A stretch of DNA of 64,000 nucleotides from the NCBI RefSeq assembly GCF_014534745.1, contig NZ_JACVVP010000011.1, positions 113,627 through 177,626 on the forward strand, in the 5' to 3' direction. This stretch comes from Flammeovirga sp. EKP202 (GTDB lineage Bacteria > Bacteroidota > Bacteroidia > Cytophagales > Flammeovirgaceae). Of this stretch, positions 45,630-55,334 are shown in pieces. Position 1 is the first letter of the stretch. Each line of letters begins with the position of its first letter. The position numbers and the translations under genes are program-made. Under the pieces are notes generated by a model that saw only the letters and a program-made list of their open reading frames with translations, was not told the DNA's origin and did no database searches.

Positions 45630-48500
45630 CTAGTTTAATGCTGAATGACTGGTTACTTCATTTTCTACTTTTTGGATAAAATCTGTAAGTTGAGTGTTTT
45701 TATCAAGGTTCAATTTTTTTCTCAAGCGATACCTTGACGTTTCTACTCCACGTACCGAAAGATTAAGAGCATTAGCAATGTCTTTTGTTGACATATTCAT
45801 TTTTATATACGCACAAATTTTTAATTCTTGCGTACTTAATTGAGGGTAATTTTCTTTAAAATATTCAAAGAAATCAGAGTGAATCAAATTAAAATGATCT
45901 TTAAATCTTGCCCAATCTTTCTCATCATCAATATCTTTACTGATTCGGTTGGCAAGGTGCTGTATTTCTTTGGCAACCGCTACATTTTCAGCCTTTGATG
46001 ATACTTTTATAAGGTCGGTTTTTATGGTTGTTAAAAGCTCATTTCGTTGCGTTAAATGGAATGTAGACAAGGCTAATTCTTTATTTTTAAAGCTAATCTC
46101 TTGATCGTGTTTTTCTTGAACAAGTTGTTTGATGGTATCATCTTGGTCCACAATCTGCTGTTCTTTTTGCCCAACAATACTCAACCACTTTTTCGAATAT
46201 CTTAATTTCGAAAGCTTTACAATTCCAAAAGTAAACCCACAAGTCATCATGATATAAAAAAGATAAGCGAAGGGACTTCTATACCACGGTGGTAGTACAA
46301 CAAATGGTATTTCTTTTTGAATGCTCACTTCTCCATAAATATTTTTTGCAGTGACTTTAAAAGTATAATTTCCTTCTTTTAAATTGGTATAAACACTTGC
46401 ATTTTGAGTAGTCCAAGGTTTTGGAATTTTGTCAAAGCCCTCTAAAAAAGTTTGGTAAGTATTATACTCTAAACCATCAAAATAAGGAGTAGAATAACAG
46501 AAGGTGACATCATTAAATTCATAAGGCATTTCAATGGTTTCTTCCTCACTGATTTGAATGGTGTTACTTTCAATTCCATTGGTGTTTTGGAAGTTTCTTA
46601 CAGATAAAGGAATGCTTTTTTGAACTCCTCTTTTGAACCTAGGGTTAAATAAGATAAAACCTTCTTTTGCAGTAATTAACACATTGGATGGATCAATACA
46701 TATAATTGTTTCTAGGTCGTCACTGATATATTTATTGATACGTTCAAAAAGTTGTCTTTCCACATAAGGACTATCAGAGTTGAGGTCATAAATTAATCCC
46801 ACTTTATTATTTTGAATAAAATAGATATTACCGTGTATATCATTCACTAGGCATGACACTCTATCTCTTCCCAAGATGTCAGTAAACTTTTGGTCTCTTT
46901 CAAAGGCGTCTTTCTTAGCATTGTATTTAAAAATACCATTTTCACCACAAAATAAAAGTTCATTGTTGACTTGAAAAAGATTGATTAAAACATTGGAATA
47001 AAAACCTTTGTCTTTTCCGTAAAATTGGACAGAATTCACCTTGTAATTATCAAAATCAATTGTGAGTTTATACACCCCTTTAAAACCATGACTGATCCAA
47101 AGCGTATTATCATTGACGAGTGCTAGAAGTCTGGAAGATTCCTCAAACCCATCAATTTTGTGTGTAATCCATTGATCCTCTACTTTTTCATGGATGTATA
47201 GACCATTATAGGATCCTCTAAGAAATATATCTTTCCTTTTATTGACTTGAAGAACATTCCACGCTCCTTTGATAGAAGAAACCGGTTCAATTTTTTCATT
47301 GTTGATGACATATAAACCTTCATGCTGTCCTTGAAAAAGACGATTGCCTATGCCTGTCAAATTGTAAGTGTGACCAATATTTAAACGTTGGTAATGCGGT
47401 TCATTATAAGGGAGTTTTGGACTGTATTTGTATACACCATTAGTGGTTCCTAAATAAAGTTCATTTTGAAATGAAGTTGCAGCATAACCTCCACCTTCTA
47501 TGCCTATTTTCTCATTAATCAAACGGAAAGGGGAGTGTAATTCTACATAAGATAATCCATTACGATGTGCAAGCCATAAGTTTTCAGATTGATCTTGAAA
47601 AATATTATAGACAGTCACATCCGCTAACCCATTCTTTTTATTGAGGTGAAGTACTATTTCTCCACTTTCATTAAGTATAAACAAACCGTTATTCTGAGTA
47701 GCAATTGCAATAGTATTATCCTTTAATAAAGTGGCCTGATTGATTTTTGCTTTTTCAAAGGTAGACCAAATATTGGGCATCCAAGGTTTGAACCCTTCAC
47801 CGTTGTTGATCAACAATTTCCCATCATGCGACAGTGCCAATAGAGAACCATTTGGGAAATTAATGATTGATCTTAAGATATGTCCGTGTAGAATTTCTGT
47901 ACCATCGTATTGTGGCAATATTCTTTTTTCATTCCAGTTGAGCAGCCCAACGGTAGGTGAACTAGAGATAAAATCTCCCTTGATATAAAAACTATATCGT
48001 ATGTTTTTTGGTGGTATAAGTGTTTCTACTTTACCGTCATAATAGACAAAGATTCTTTTGTGAGAACAGAAGATCACTTCATTATTTCTTTTCCCTTGAT
48101 AAATGTTCCAGATTTCATCAAAACTGACATTTTCATCAATAGATGTTCGGAGGGATTGATAAGACAGTTGTCCCTTTTCATTTTTTTCAAAATACCCGAA
48201 TTCGTTTTGTCCTCCCACATAAATTCTATTGCCGAGAGCATAAACGCTTTTCAAATTATTGTTCCCTTTATTCAATGTGTACGTTTTCCACGATACACCA
48301 TCAAACTCTAAAAGGCCGAAATTATTGGCGATATAAATAAACCCATTTTGATTCTGGGTTATACTCCAATTTTGTGAGCCTGCCTTATACGTTGTAGCAG
48401 GAAAAGTATTTACAATTGGAATTCCAACGGTCAAGTTTTCTGCTAAAATAATGTTGAAATAACTGCTAATTATAAAAATAAGTAATAATTGATATTTCAT
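45630..48500 (-). CDS. Membrane-anchored PUL regulator: beta-propeller, Y_Y_Y, TM, coiled coil, LuxR-type HTH
   Basis: 956 residues: signal peptide (LLLIFIISSYFNIILA), two-component-regulator-type propeller repeats (about 25-640, e.g. NGFIYIANNFGLLEFDGVSW, IFQDQSENLWLAHRNGLSYV), a Y_Y_Y domain (about 660-740, NLKEGNYTFKVTAKNIYGE) and one membrane helix (AYLFYIMMTCGFTFGIVKL). A coiled coil follows, then a C-terminal GerE/LuxR helix-turn-helix (LSTQELKICAYIKMNMSTKDIANALNLSVRGVETSRYRLRKKL, about 890-935). There is no histidine kinase or receiver, so it works as a one-piece sensor-regulator, binding a glycan fragment in the periplasm and DNA in the cytoplasm (SusR/HTCS-like logic). It is divergent from the MFS gene, with TTGAAGTAG repeats between them, its likely operator. 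Confidence 0.88.
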   Translation of the reverse strand: MKYQLLLIFIISSYFNIILAENLTVGIPIVNTFPATTYKAGSQNWSITQNQNGFIYIANNFGLLEFDGVSWKTYTLNKGNNNLKSVYALGNRIYVGGQNEFGYFEKNEKGQLSYQSLRTSIDENVSFDEIWNIYQGKRNNEVIFCSHKRIFVYYDGKVETLIPPKNIRYSFYIKGDFISSSPTVGLLNWNEKRILPQYDGTEILHGHILRSIINFPNGSLLALSHDGKLLINNGEGFKPWMPNIWSTFEKAKINQATLLKDNTIAIATQNNGLFILNESGEIVLHLNKKNGLADVTVYNIFQDQSENLWLAHRNGLSYVELHSPFRLINEKIGIEGGGYAATSFQNELYLGTTNGVYKYSPKLPYNEPHYQRLNIGHTYNLTGIGNRLFQGQHEGLYVINNEKIEPVSSIKGAWNVLQVNKRKDIFLRGSYNGLYIHEKVEDQWITHKIDGFEESSRLLALVNDNTLWISHGFKGVYKLTIDFDNYKVNSVQFYGKDKGFYSNVLINLFQVNNELLFCGENGIFKYNAKKDAFERDQKFTDILGRDRVSCLVNDIHGNIYFIQNNKVGLIYDLNSDSPYVERQLFERINKYISDDLETIICIDPSNVLITAKEGFILFNPRFKRGVQKSIPLSVRNFQNTNGIESNTIQISEEETIEMPYEFNDVTFCYSTPYFDGLEYNTYQTFLEGFDKIPKPWTTQNASVYTNLKEGNYTFKVTAKNIYGEVSIQKEIPFVVLPPWYRSPFAYLFYIMMTCGFTFGIVKLSKLRYSKKWLSIVGQKEQQIVDQDDTIKQLVQEKHDQEISFKNKELALSTFHLTQRNELLTTIKTDLIKVSSKAENVAVAKEIQHLANRISKDIDDEKDWARFKDHFNLIHSDFFEYFKENYPQLSTQELKICAYIKMNMSTKDIANALNLSVRGVETSRYRLRKKLNLDKNTQLTDFIQKVENEVTSHSALN

Positions 48501-48555
48501 AAGATAGTTTTATAGTGTTTCAAAAAGTCGGCATACATAAAGGTTTTTTGCATGC

Positions 48556-48668
48556 TTGAAGTAGTAGAGCGTTTATTTAACGTGTAGTTGCAATATCGTT
48601 AAAATAACGTATAGAGTACTACGTCAATGTATTTTTGGACTACTTCAAATATACTTCAACACCTACTT
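48556..48668. promoter_or_regulatory. Candidate operator: TTGAAGTAG direct repeats between regulator and MFS genes
   Basis: TTGAAGTAGTAG at 48556-48567 on the plus strand. On the minus strand, TTGAAGTAGT (48639-48648) and TTGAAGTA (48652-48659) are 11 bp apart, with a weaker GTAGGT beyond. The same word in the same spacing is found before susC and between the glycosidase genes at 62.3 kb. Confidence 0.55.
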
Positions 48669-48806
48669 AAAGCTTTTGAAACGCATGTTTTAGTGTTTTT
48701 GTGACATTTAAAAGTGCTAATATCGATATATCACAAAAATGAGCTGGCAAGAGTAGGTCGTCTACTAATTTTTATTGGATGTGATGAAATAAATGAATTA
48801 ATTATT

Positions 48807-50708
48807 ATGTTGGAGAAAATCAAAAAAGTATACTATCCAGTAATGGTTGCTTCAATTGTTGCAATTGGAGGATTTTTATTAGGATTTGATGGTGTTGTCA
48901 ATTCTGGGGCAATTCCTTTTTATAAATACACTTTTGGAATATCAGATCAACCTTTATTGATTGGTATCTCAAGTAGTATGATCATATTAGGAGCGTTTAT
49001 AGGTAACCTTACGGCAGGGTCAATTAGTGATCGATTTGGTAGAAAACCTAGTTTAATGTTGACTTCCATTTTGTTTACAATAGGGGCTTTAGGAACAGCT
49101 ATGGCTACTAATATTTTCGTTTTTATATTATGTAAGCTTATTGCGGGTCTTGGAGTTGGTATTGCAATCCTTGTGGCACCAATGTATATCTCTGAGATTG
49201 CTCCACCAAAGCAAAGAGGTTGGTTGGTTACTTTCAATCAATTAAATATTGTATTAGGGCTTTCTATTGCTTACTTCTCAAACTATTATATTTTACAATT
49301 AGTAGAAGATCCAAATAGTAATTGGCGATGGATGTTAGGAGTAGGAGCTATACCAGCACTTTTATATACTCTTTTATTATTGATTATACCTGAAAGTCCA
49401 AGGTGGTTGTTACAAAAACAAAAAGAGACGGAAGCATTAAAAGTATTGGCGAAAGTTGGAGGAGAGGAATATGCACAAGAGGAGTTACGTACTATTAATT
49501 CATCACTCTCAAAACAATCTAAATCCACCAATCAAAAAGCATTGAGAGGGGAATTATTCCACAAAAGGATGAAATTGGTGTTATTTATTGGGTTTGGTCT
49601 GGCTATATTCCAACAAACTTCAGGAATCAATGCCATTTTATATTATGCTCCAATGATTTTTGAAATGACAGGTGAGGGTCAAGATAGTGCATTTATGCAA
49701 TCTATTATCATAGGTATTGTATTCGTGGTAATGACCATTATCTCTATGCTTTTAATTGACCGATTGGGAAGAAAACCACTGTTGATTATGGGTACTTCGG
49801 TAATGACACTTTCGCTATTTTTTACAGCCTATTATTTTTATGATGCGACTTACAGTATAACTAAAGAAAACGTTTCTGAGATTGGTACTTCACTTGAGAG
49901 AAGCATTCTAGCGGAAGAATTCAAAAGAATGAATCTAGAATTATTGCCTTTTGATGAATATAAAATTATGGGCGATAAGTTACAGTTGTTGCAAAATGGA
50001 AATATTACTCAATCTGCAAGTGGGGTGAATGAAAAAATCTTTGCTGAATTAGCTCAGGTGAGTATGCTTAAAGTAAGCCTTAATAAAACAGTAGGCTTTA
50101 AATTTGATTCAGAATTACAGCTTTATAAAGAGGTGAAAAGCGATCTTTTCCTTCAGTTATTTCCAAATGAACACGCTATTAGCCCTCAAACCGAAAGAGA
50201 TCCGTTTTTCTTAGCAGCAAAGAATGATTTACTGAAAGGTAGTGATTATAAAAAAGCATTTCAGAAATCCATAAATGCGACCTTCTCGTCTCAATATCAA
50301 TCCATATTGTTGAACCACAGTATTCATATTAACTCATTTTTTGTACTATTTGGTATCCTTGGTTTTATTGCCGGATTTTCAATTTCAGTAGGACCCGTTA
50401 TGTGGGCTATGCTACCTGAGATTTTACCAAATCATTTGAGAGGTATTGGTATTTCCATTATTGGAGGTGTTAACTCAGCGACAAGTTTTCTAGTGGCTAC
50501 TGTTTTTCCACTGGAATTAGAATTGTTTGGAGCAGGAACTACATTTGTGATTTTTGGAGTTTGTATGCTATTGTGTTTTGCCTTTTCAGTTTTTGTTGTG
50601 AGGGAAACAAAAGGTAAGTCATTAGAGCAAATAGAAGAAGAGTTAATTGGTGAAAAAGTAAGTAGTGATGATGATACTGCTGATGTTGTAGCACCATTAG
50701 CACATTAA
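48807..50708 (+). CDS. MFS sugar porter with large periplasmic insertion
   Basis: I start at the ATG 48807 (MLEKIKKVYYPVMVASIVAIGG); the frame is open upstream to a GTG at 48714, but that stretch is charged and carries no homology. About 633 residues. Sugar-porter motifs: DRFGRKPSL (loop 2-3), PESPRWLL (after TM6), QQTSGINAILYYAP (TM7), DRLGRKPLL (loop 8-9), GPVMWAMLPEILPNHLRG (TM10) and VRETKGKSLEQIEEEL at the end. Between TM9 and TM10 (about 49840-50320) lies a roughly 160-residue soluble insertion absent from classical sugar porters, predicted on the periplasmic side. It is first in the plus-strand arm of the PUL and probably imports the monosaccharide or short oligosaccharide. Confidence 0.88.
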   Translation: MLEKIKKVYYPVMVASIVAIGGFLLGFDGVVNSGAIPFYKYTFGISDQPLLIGISSSMIILGAFIGNLTAGSISDRFGRKPSLMLTSILFTIGALGTAMATNIFVFILCKLIAGLGVGIAILVAPMYISEIAPPKQRGWLVTFNQLNIVLGLSIAYFSNYYILQLVEDPNSNWRWMLGVGAIPALLYTLLLLIIPESPRWLLQKQKETEALKVLAKVGGEEYAQEELRTINSSLSKQSKSTNQKALRGELFHKRMKLVLFIGFGLAIFQQTSGINAILYYAPMIFEMTGEGQDSAFMQSIIIGIVFVVMTIISMLLIDRLGRKPLLIMGTSVMTLSLFFTAYYFYDATYSITKENVSEIGTSLERSILAEEFKRMNLELLPFDEYKIMGDKLQLLQNGNITQSASGVNEKIFAELAQVSMLKVSLNKTVGFKFDSELQLYKEVKSDLFLQLFPNEHAISPQTERDPFFLAAKNDLLKGSDYKKAFQKSINATFSSQYQSILLNHSIHINSFFVLFGILGFIAGFSISVGPVMWAMLPEILPNHLRGIGISIIGGVNSATSFLVATVFPLELELFGAGTTFVIFGVCMLLCFAFSVFVVRETKGKSLEQIEEELIGEKVSSDDDTADVVAPLAH

Positions 50709-50777
50709 ATTCTTATTGATTATTAAAAAGTTTCATTCAGATTTAATATAGATTTAAGGACAATTTTATGTTTTAAA

Positions 50778-50807
50778 AACGGAAGATCGATTCTTCCGTT
50801 TTTTTTA
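50778..50807 (+). terminator. Terminator after the MFS gene
   Basis: Arms AACGGAAGA / TCTTCCGTT with a 5-base loop and a run of T's. Confidence 0.88.
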
Positions 50808-50883
50808 TTCCCAAAATTGAAAGGATAACCCAGTCAAAACTTCATTGTTTTCAGAGACTCAAATACAAAATCATAACTAACTA

Positions 50884-51314
50884 CATTGTAAACTAAATTA
50901 TCGTCAACTTTCAATCAACCTTTCTGCCAGTATTTATAGGATCAACTTTCAAACTTCCTTCTTCTTCATTTTTGTCTTGAAACAAAAACGAAGCAAAAAA
51001 TTCAAGGCTTTGAAGTCAAAAGCTAAATTCCATTTCTCTCGCCTAAATGATTTTAAACTCGCTGCGCTCAAACAACAAAATCATTTCTAACGGCTCAATA
51101 CATGGAATTCTGAACGCTTTTCCCTTCAAGGCCGAGGGAGATACTACTAAATGATGGTCTGATTACATGTTAAAAGACAAAGGTTTTATAATAATTTTCT
51201 AAAATGCAGTTCTGTAGGGACGTTGCATTGCAACGTCCTCGCGAACCACAACACACTACCATTAATCCTTCATAAAAGGAGTTGTGTTAATTAATGAAAA
51301 CTTAGTTTACAATG
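50884..51314 (-). mobile_element. MITE-like element, copy 5 (inverted, longest)
   Basis: Ends CATTGTAAACTAAATTATCG and the complement of CATTGTAAACTAAGTTTTCA. The left two thirds are the inverse of copies 2 to 4 (CGCTGCGCTCAAACAACAAA, GAACGCTTTTCCCTTCAAGG). The right third, shared with copy 6, contains a perfect palindrome GGACGTTGCA-T-TGCAACGTCC (51218-51238). Confidence 0.75.
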
Positions 51315-52184
51315 TTCTAGTGTTATACAATAAACCTTATCGAGTAGCGTCTACATCTTTATGCTATCTAACGTTTCTGATTGTGTAATTCTCTTATGCC
51401 CTTAAGTTTCATTACATGTTTGTAATAAGCTCTCAATACAGAGGAATCTAAATTATAATTAACGATTAAGTGATAATTTGATATGCTTTTTTATGTTCTC
51501 CTTTACTTTATTATAGGTATTGTCAAATGAGTAAAATGTAAAGAGCTAGACTTAGAAACCCAAAACTAAATTCCATATCTAAGGCTTTAAATATGTAGTA
51601 TAAATTCTTCAAACTTTCAGATCAAAAGAGAAAATTAGGTGTTAAAATGATATAAGTAGGGGTTTGATTCATATTTAGATGAGGAAAACACTAAATCGCT
51701 GGCGAAATTATATTGCTGTAGGTGAAATCAGCTCAAAAACAGTTCTAAGAAGTAGTAATTGGAGGTGGTAATGAATGTAATTGTTTCGTATTTAAGGATA
51801 ATACTAACTATCAATAAACTGTAGTAAACTATAGTAAATCAATTATTTATCTCATTAAGTACCAAAATATTCATACAAAATGAGGGTGTTTTGTGTATTA
51901 ATACATCATTTGAAGTATTGAAGTAGCTGATGTAGTGTATAAAAGTGTCTAAAATACACGTGAAGTAAGTTTGCGTGACGCTTGAAGTAGTGTTGAAGTA
52001 TATTATTTTTTGATGTTTGGGTGTAAATATTCCTTAATTGCGGTATGCAAAAGGTTAAAACTTTTATGAAAGTGCCAGCTTCATTAATCAAGGGTAAAAC
52101 CTTATAAATAGAAGTTTTAACCGATAAGCACTATCTATTATTCTTTGATCTACACTAAAATTTTAATCTATTGAAGAAAACTGT
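51315..52184 (+). promoter_or_regulatory. Long intergenic region before susC with GAAGTAG repeats (51910-52000)
   Basis: 870 AT-rich bases without a gene. Towards susC: TTGAAGTA (51910), TTGAAGTAG (51918), TGATGTAGT (51928), TGAAGTA (51961), then TTGAAGTAG (51982) and TTGAAGTA (51993) 11 bp apart. This is the densest cluster of the PUL operator word in the window and lies 185-275 bases before the susC ATG, a normal distance for an activator site plus a leader. Confidence 0.55.
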
Positions 52185-55100
52185 ATGACAATGAAATATA
52201 CTATAAACTATTCAAATTCTACTTTACTTAAAATACTAAGGAAAGTAGCCTTGATCAGTACTTTTTTCTCAGTTATGCTAGCAGAAAGTTTTGCTCAAGA
52301 AAAAGTCATTAAAGGTACTATTAAAGATGGAACTGGACCAATTCCCGGCGTGAATGTAACGATTCAAGGTACTTCAAAAGGAACTGTAACTGATTTTGAC
52401 GGTCGTTATCAACTTTCAGTAACTGACGATGCTGTATTGGTGATTACTTATATTGGTTATAAGACAGAACAACATCCTGTAAGCGAGCTCACTTCTTTTG
52501 ATTTTGTATTACAAGAAGAGACCACTCAAATGGAAGAGCTAGTTGTAATTGGTTATGGTACACAAAGTAAAAAAGACGTAACCGGTTCTGTTGCTTCAGT
52601 GGACAATGAATCACTGACGGTGGCAGTGGAATCAAGTGCTGAAATGGCCATGCAAGGTAAAGTGGCAGGTGTGTCTGTATCACAAAGTTCTGGTTCGCCA
52701 GGTTCAGCATCCACAATCACAATTCGTGGTCAAGGTACTATCGGTGATGCGACTCCATTATATGTAGTGGATGGAATTTTGACACAAAATATCTCTTTCT
52801 TAAACCCTGCTGATATTGAAAAGATGGACGTTTTAAAAGACGCTTCAGCAACAGCAATTTACGGTTCAAGAGGTGCAAATGGTGTAATCATCATTACAAC
52901 GAAGAAAGGGAAAGAAGGTGGACAAGTAAACGTTACATTTGATGGATATGCAGGTGTACAACAAGTAGGGAACTATGTTGAGCTTACAGATGCGTATCAG
53001 TATGCTTTCTTAAGAAATGAGTCATTGAGAAACAATGGGCATTCTAATAAGTATACTGTAGAGCAATTACAGAGATTCCAACAAGAAGGAGGAACTGATT
53101 GGCAAAGAGAAATATTCTCAGATCCAAGTGAGGCAGCAATTCAAAACTATCAATTGACAGCAAGTGGTGGTAATGAAAAATCTCAATTCTTGATGAGTTT
53201 AAACTATTTTGATCAGAAAGGTATTATTGCACCATCTGCTTACGATAGATTATCAGGTAGATTAAATGTAAAGTCACAAGTAAGCGAGAAATTTGCGATA
53301 GGAGCGAATTTAGTGATGACAAGATCGAATCAGAGTGTGATACCTCAAAACAATGAGTACGAAGATCCGATTATGCATGCTGTAGGTTCTTCACCTACCG
53401 ATCCTGTATATCATGAGCTGTCAGAAACGAATCCTGATTATGTTTATTCTACTTCTTCAATTTCAGATGAATTTACAAACCCTGTAGGACGTTTATCTTT
53501 GGTTAACGATGAAATTGTTATTGACAGATATTTAGCTAATGTATTTGCGGAGTATGAGCCAATTCAAGGTTTGACTTTCAAGACAATGTTCGGTATGGAT
53601 AGACAGTATCAGGAAAGAAAAATCTTTAATCCTAAGTTTATCGATAAAGGAAACGTAAAGTTGACAAGAGAAACAGCAAGAATGGGTATTTTCCAGGAAA
53701 AACACTTCTCTTACACTTGGGATAACACAGTCACTTTCAAAAGAAACATTGGAAACAAACACGATTTCACAGTTTTAGGTGGTGTATCATTATACAATGA
53801 ATATCACGAGTTCTTTAACGGTGGTAAATCAGGTATGCCAAATGATGAATACTTAAGATATTTGGATTCGGGTATTGCAACTGAAGATGATATTGCTCCA
53901 GCTAACTTCGCACAAGACGCAGGAATTTTCTCTTACTTAGGTAGATTTATCTATGGATATGATGATCGTTATTTACTAACCGCTTCATTCCGTATGGATG
54001 GTTCTTCAAGATTATCGAAAGACTACCGTTGGGGTACTTTCCCATCGTTCGCCTTAGCTTGGAAAGTTTCAAATGAAGCATTTATGAGTGATGTGAACTT
54101 TGTAAAAGATTTAAAAGTTAGAGGTGGTTGGGGACAAGTTGCCAATGACAAAATGCCAAATAACTTAGGTTTCTACCCGACAGTTTCAACAATTACAACA
54201 GGTCTTCGTTACCCAGTTGGTGGAGCAGGAGTTATTCAAGATGGTGCTTCATTGATCACTGGTCCTACAACAAACCTTATTTGGGAAACATCAGAACAAC
54301 TTAACGTAGGTGTTGATGCCTCTTTCTTGAACAGTAGATTAACAACTACCATCGACTTCTATCAAAAAACAACGCTAGATATGTTATTCCAAGCAGATGT
54401 AGTAGGTTCATCAGGATATACTCAAAATCCTTGGACAAACGGTGCTTCTGTAAGAAACTCAGGTATTGAATTAGTTTTAAGTTGGAATGATGAAAGAGAA
54501 AGCGGTTTTTCTTACGGAATTACAGGTAACTTCTCTTACAACAAAAATGAAGTATTAGATACGGGTGCTAAAACACCTTACAACACGGCAACTCTTTGGG
54601 GACAAGATATCCTTTTGACAACAGAAGGTGAAAGTATTGGATCGTTCTACGTTTATGAAACGAACGGTATCTACCAACAAGACCCTGATGGGGCTGCAGG
54701 TGATGTACCATTAAACAACTCAGTGACAGCAGGCGATTTAATTTATGTTGATCAAAATGGAGATAAGAAAATCAATGGTGATGACCGTAAGATCTTAGGA
54801 AACTCTCTACCAGTTTACAACTACGGTGTGACAGCCAACTTTGCATACAAAGGATTTGATTTAGTTCTTTTCTTACAAGGTATGGGTGGTCATAAAATCT
54901 TCAATGGTATCAAATTCAATTCTAACAAGGCCAACTCAAATTACTTTGCTTCAGTATTTGAAGGTGATCGATGGACAGGTCCAGGCTCAACAAATGAGCA
55001 TCCCAAAGTAACAGGTACTGAAAACAACAGACAATATTCTGATTATTATTTAGAGGACGGTGATTTCTTAAGAATTAGAAACGTTCAATTGGGTTACACA

Positions 55101-55307
55101 ATTCCTCAGCACATTTCGAACAAGATGGGCATCAACAAATTCAGAGTATACATTGCAGGTCAAAACCTTTATACTTTCACAAAATACACTGGCTTTGACC
55201 CTGAAATTGGACAAAACCTTCAAGGACAAACAATTGACTTCAGTATTGACAGAGGTAACTACCCAGTTCCTAGAATTTATACAGCAGGTGTAAATATTGG
55301 ATTCTAA
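52185..55307 (+). CDS. susC: SusC/RagA-type TonB-dependent outer-membrane receptor
   Basis: 1040 residues: signal peptide ending ..LAESFAQE, then a carboxypeptidase-regulatory-like domain (about 42-115, VIKGTIKDGTGPIPGVNVTIQGTSKGTVTDFDGRYQL). The plug follows (VVIGYGTQSKKDVTGSVASV .. IRGQGTIGDATPLYVVDGIL .. ASATAIYGSRGANGVIIITTKKG), then a 22-strand-type barrel with SusC-family motifs near the end (YYLEDGDFLRIRNVQLGYTIP, YTKYTGFDPE in TFTKYTGFDPEIG). It imports oligosaccharides in complex with SusD. Start may be 52185 or the ATG two codons later. The SusD gene follows at 27 bases. Confidence 0.96.
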   Translation: MTMKYTINYSNSTLLKILRKVALISTFFSVMLAESFAQEKVIKGTIKDGTGPIPGVNVTIQGTSKGTVTDFDGRYQLSVTDDAVLVITYIGYKTEQHPVSELTSFDFVLQEETTQMEELVVIGYGTQSKKDVTGSVASVDNESLTVAVESSAEMAMQGKVAGVSVSQSSGSPGSASTITIRGQGTIGDATPLYVVDGILTQNISFLNPADIEKMDVLKDASATAIYGSRGANGVIIITTKKGKEGGQVNVTFDGYAGVQQVGNYVELTDAYQYAFLRNESLRNNGHSNKYTVEQLQRFQQEGGTDWQREIFSDPSEAAIQNYQLTASGGNEKSQFLMSLNYFDQKGIIAPSAYDRLSGRLNVKSQVSEKFAIGANLVMTRSNQSVIPQNNEYEDPIMHAVGSSPTDPVYHELSETNPDYVYSTSSISDEFTNPVGRLSLVNDEIVIDRYLANVFAEYEPIQGLTFKTMFGMDRQYQERKIFNPKFIDKGNVKLTRETARMGIFQEKHFSYTWDNTVTFKRNIGNKHDFTVLGGVSLYNEYHEFFNGGKSGMPNDEYLRYLDSGIATEDDIAPANFAQDAGIFSYLGRFIYGYDDRYLLTASFRMDGSSRLSKDYRWGTFPSFALAWKVSNEAFMSDVNFVKDLKVRGGWGQVANDKMPNNLGFYPTVSTITTGLRYPVGGAGVIQDGASLITGPTTNLIWETSEQLNVGVDASFLNSRLTTTIDFYQKTTLDMLFQADVVGSSGYTQNPWTNGASVRNSGIELVLSWNDERESGFSYGITGNFSYNKNEVLDTGAKTPYNTATLWGQDILLTTEGESIGSFYVYETNGIYQQDPDGAAGDVPLNNSVTAGDLIYVDQNGDKKINGDDRKILGNSLPVYNYGVTANFAYKGFDLVLFLQGMGGHKIFNGIKFNSNKANSNYFASVFEGDRWTGPGSTNEHPKVTGTENNRQYSDYYLEDGDFLRIRNVQLGYTIPQHISNKMGINKFRVYIAGQNLYTFTKYTGFDPEIGQNLQGQTIDFSIDRGNYPVPRIYTAGVNIGF

Positions 55308-55334
55308 TTTTGTAAAACGATAAAGAAATTTCAA

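Noticed and set aside
48714..48806. GTG start giving the MFS protein 31 extra N-terminal residues
   Set aside because: The extra stretch is not like any transporter N-terminus; the ATG at 48807 gives the usual short cytoplasmic start before TM1.
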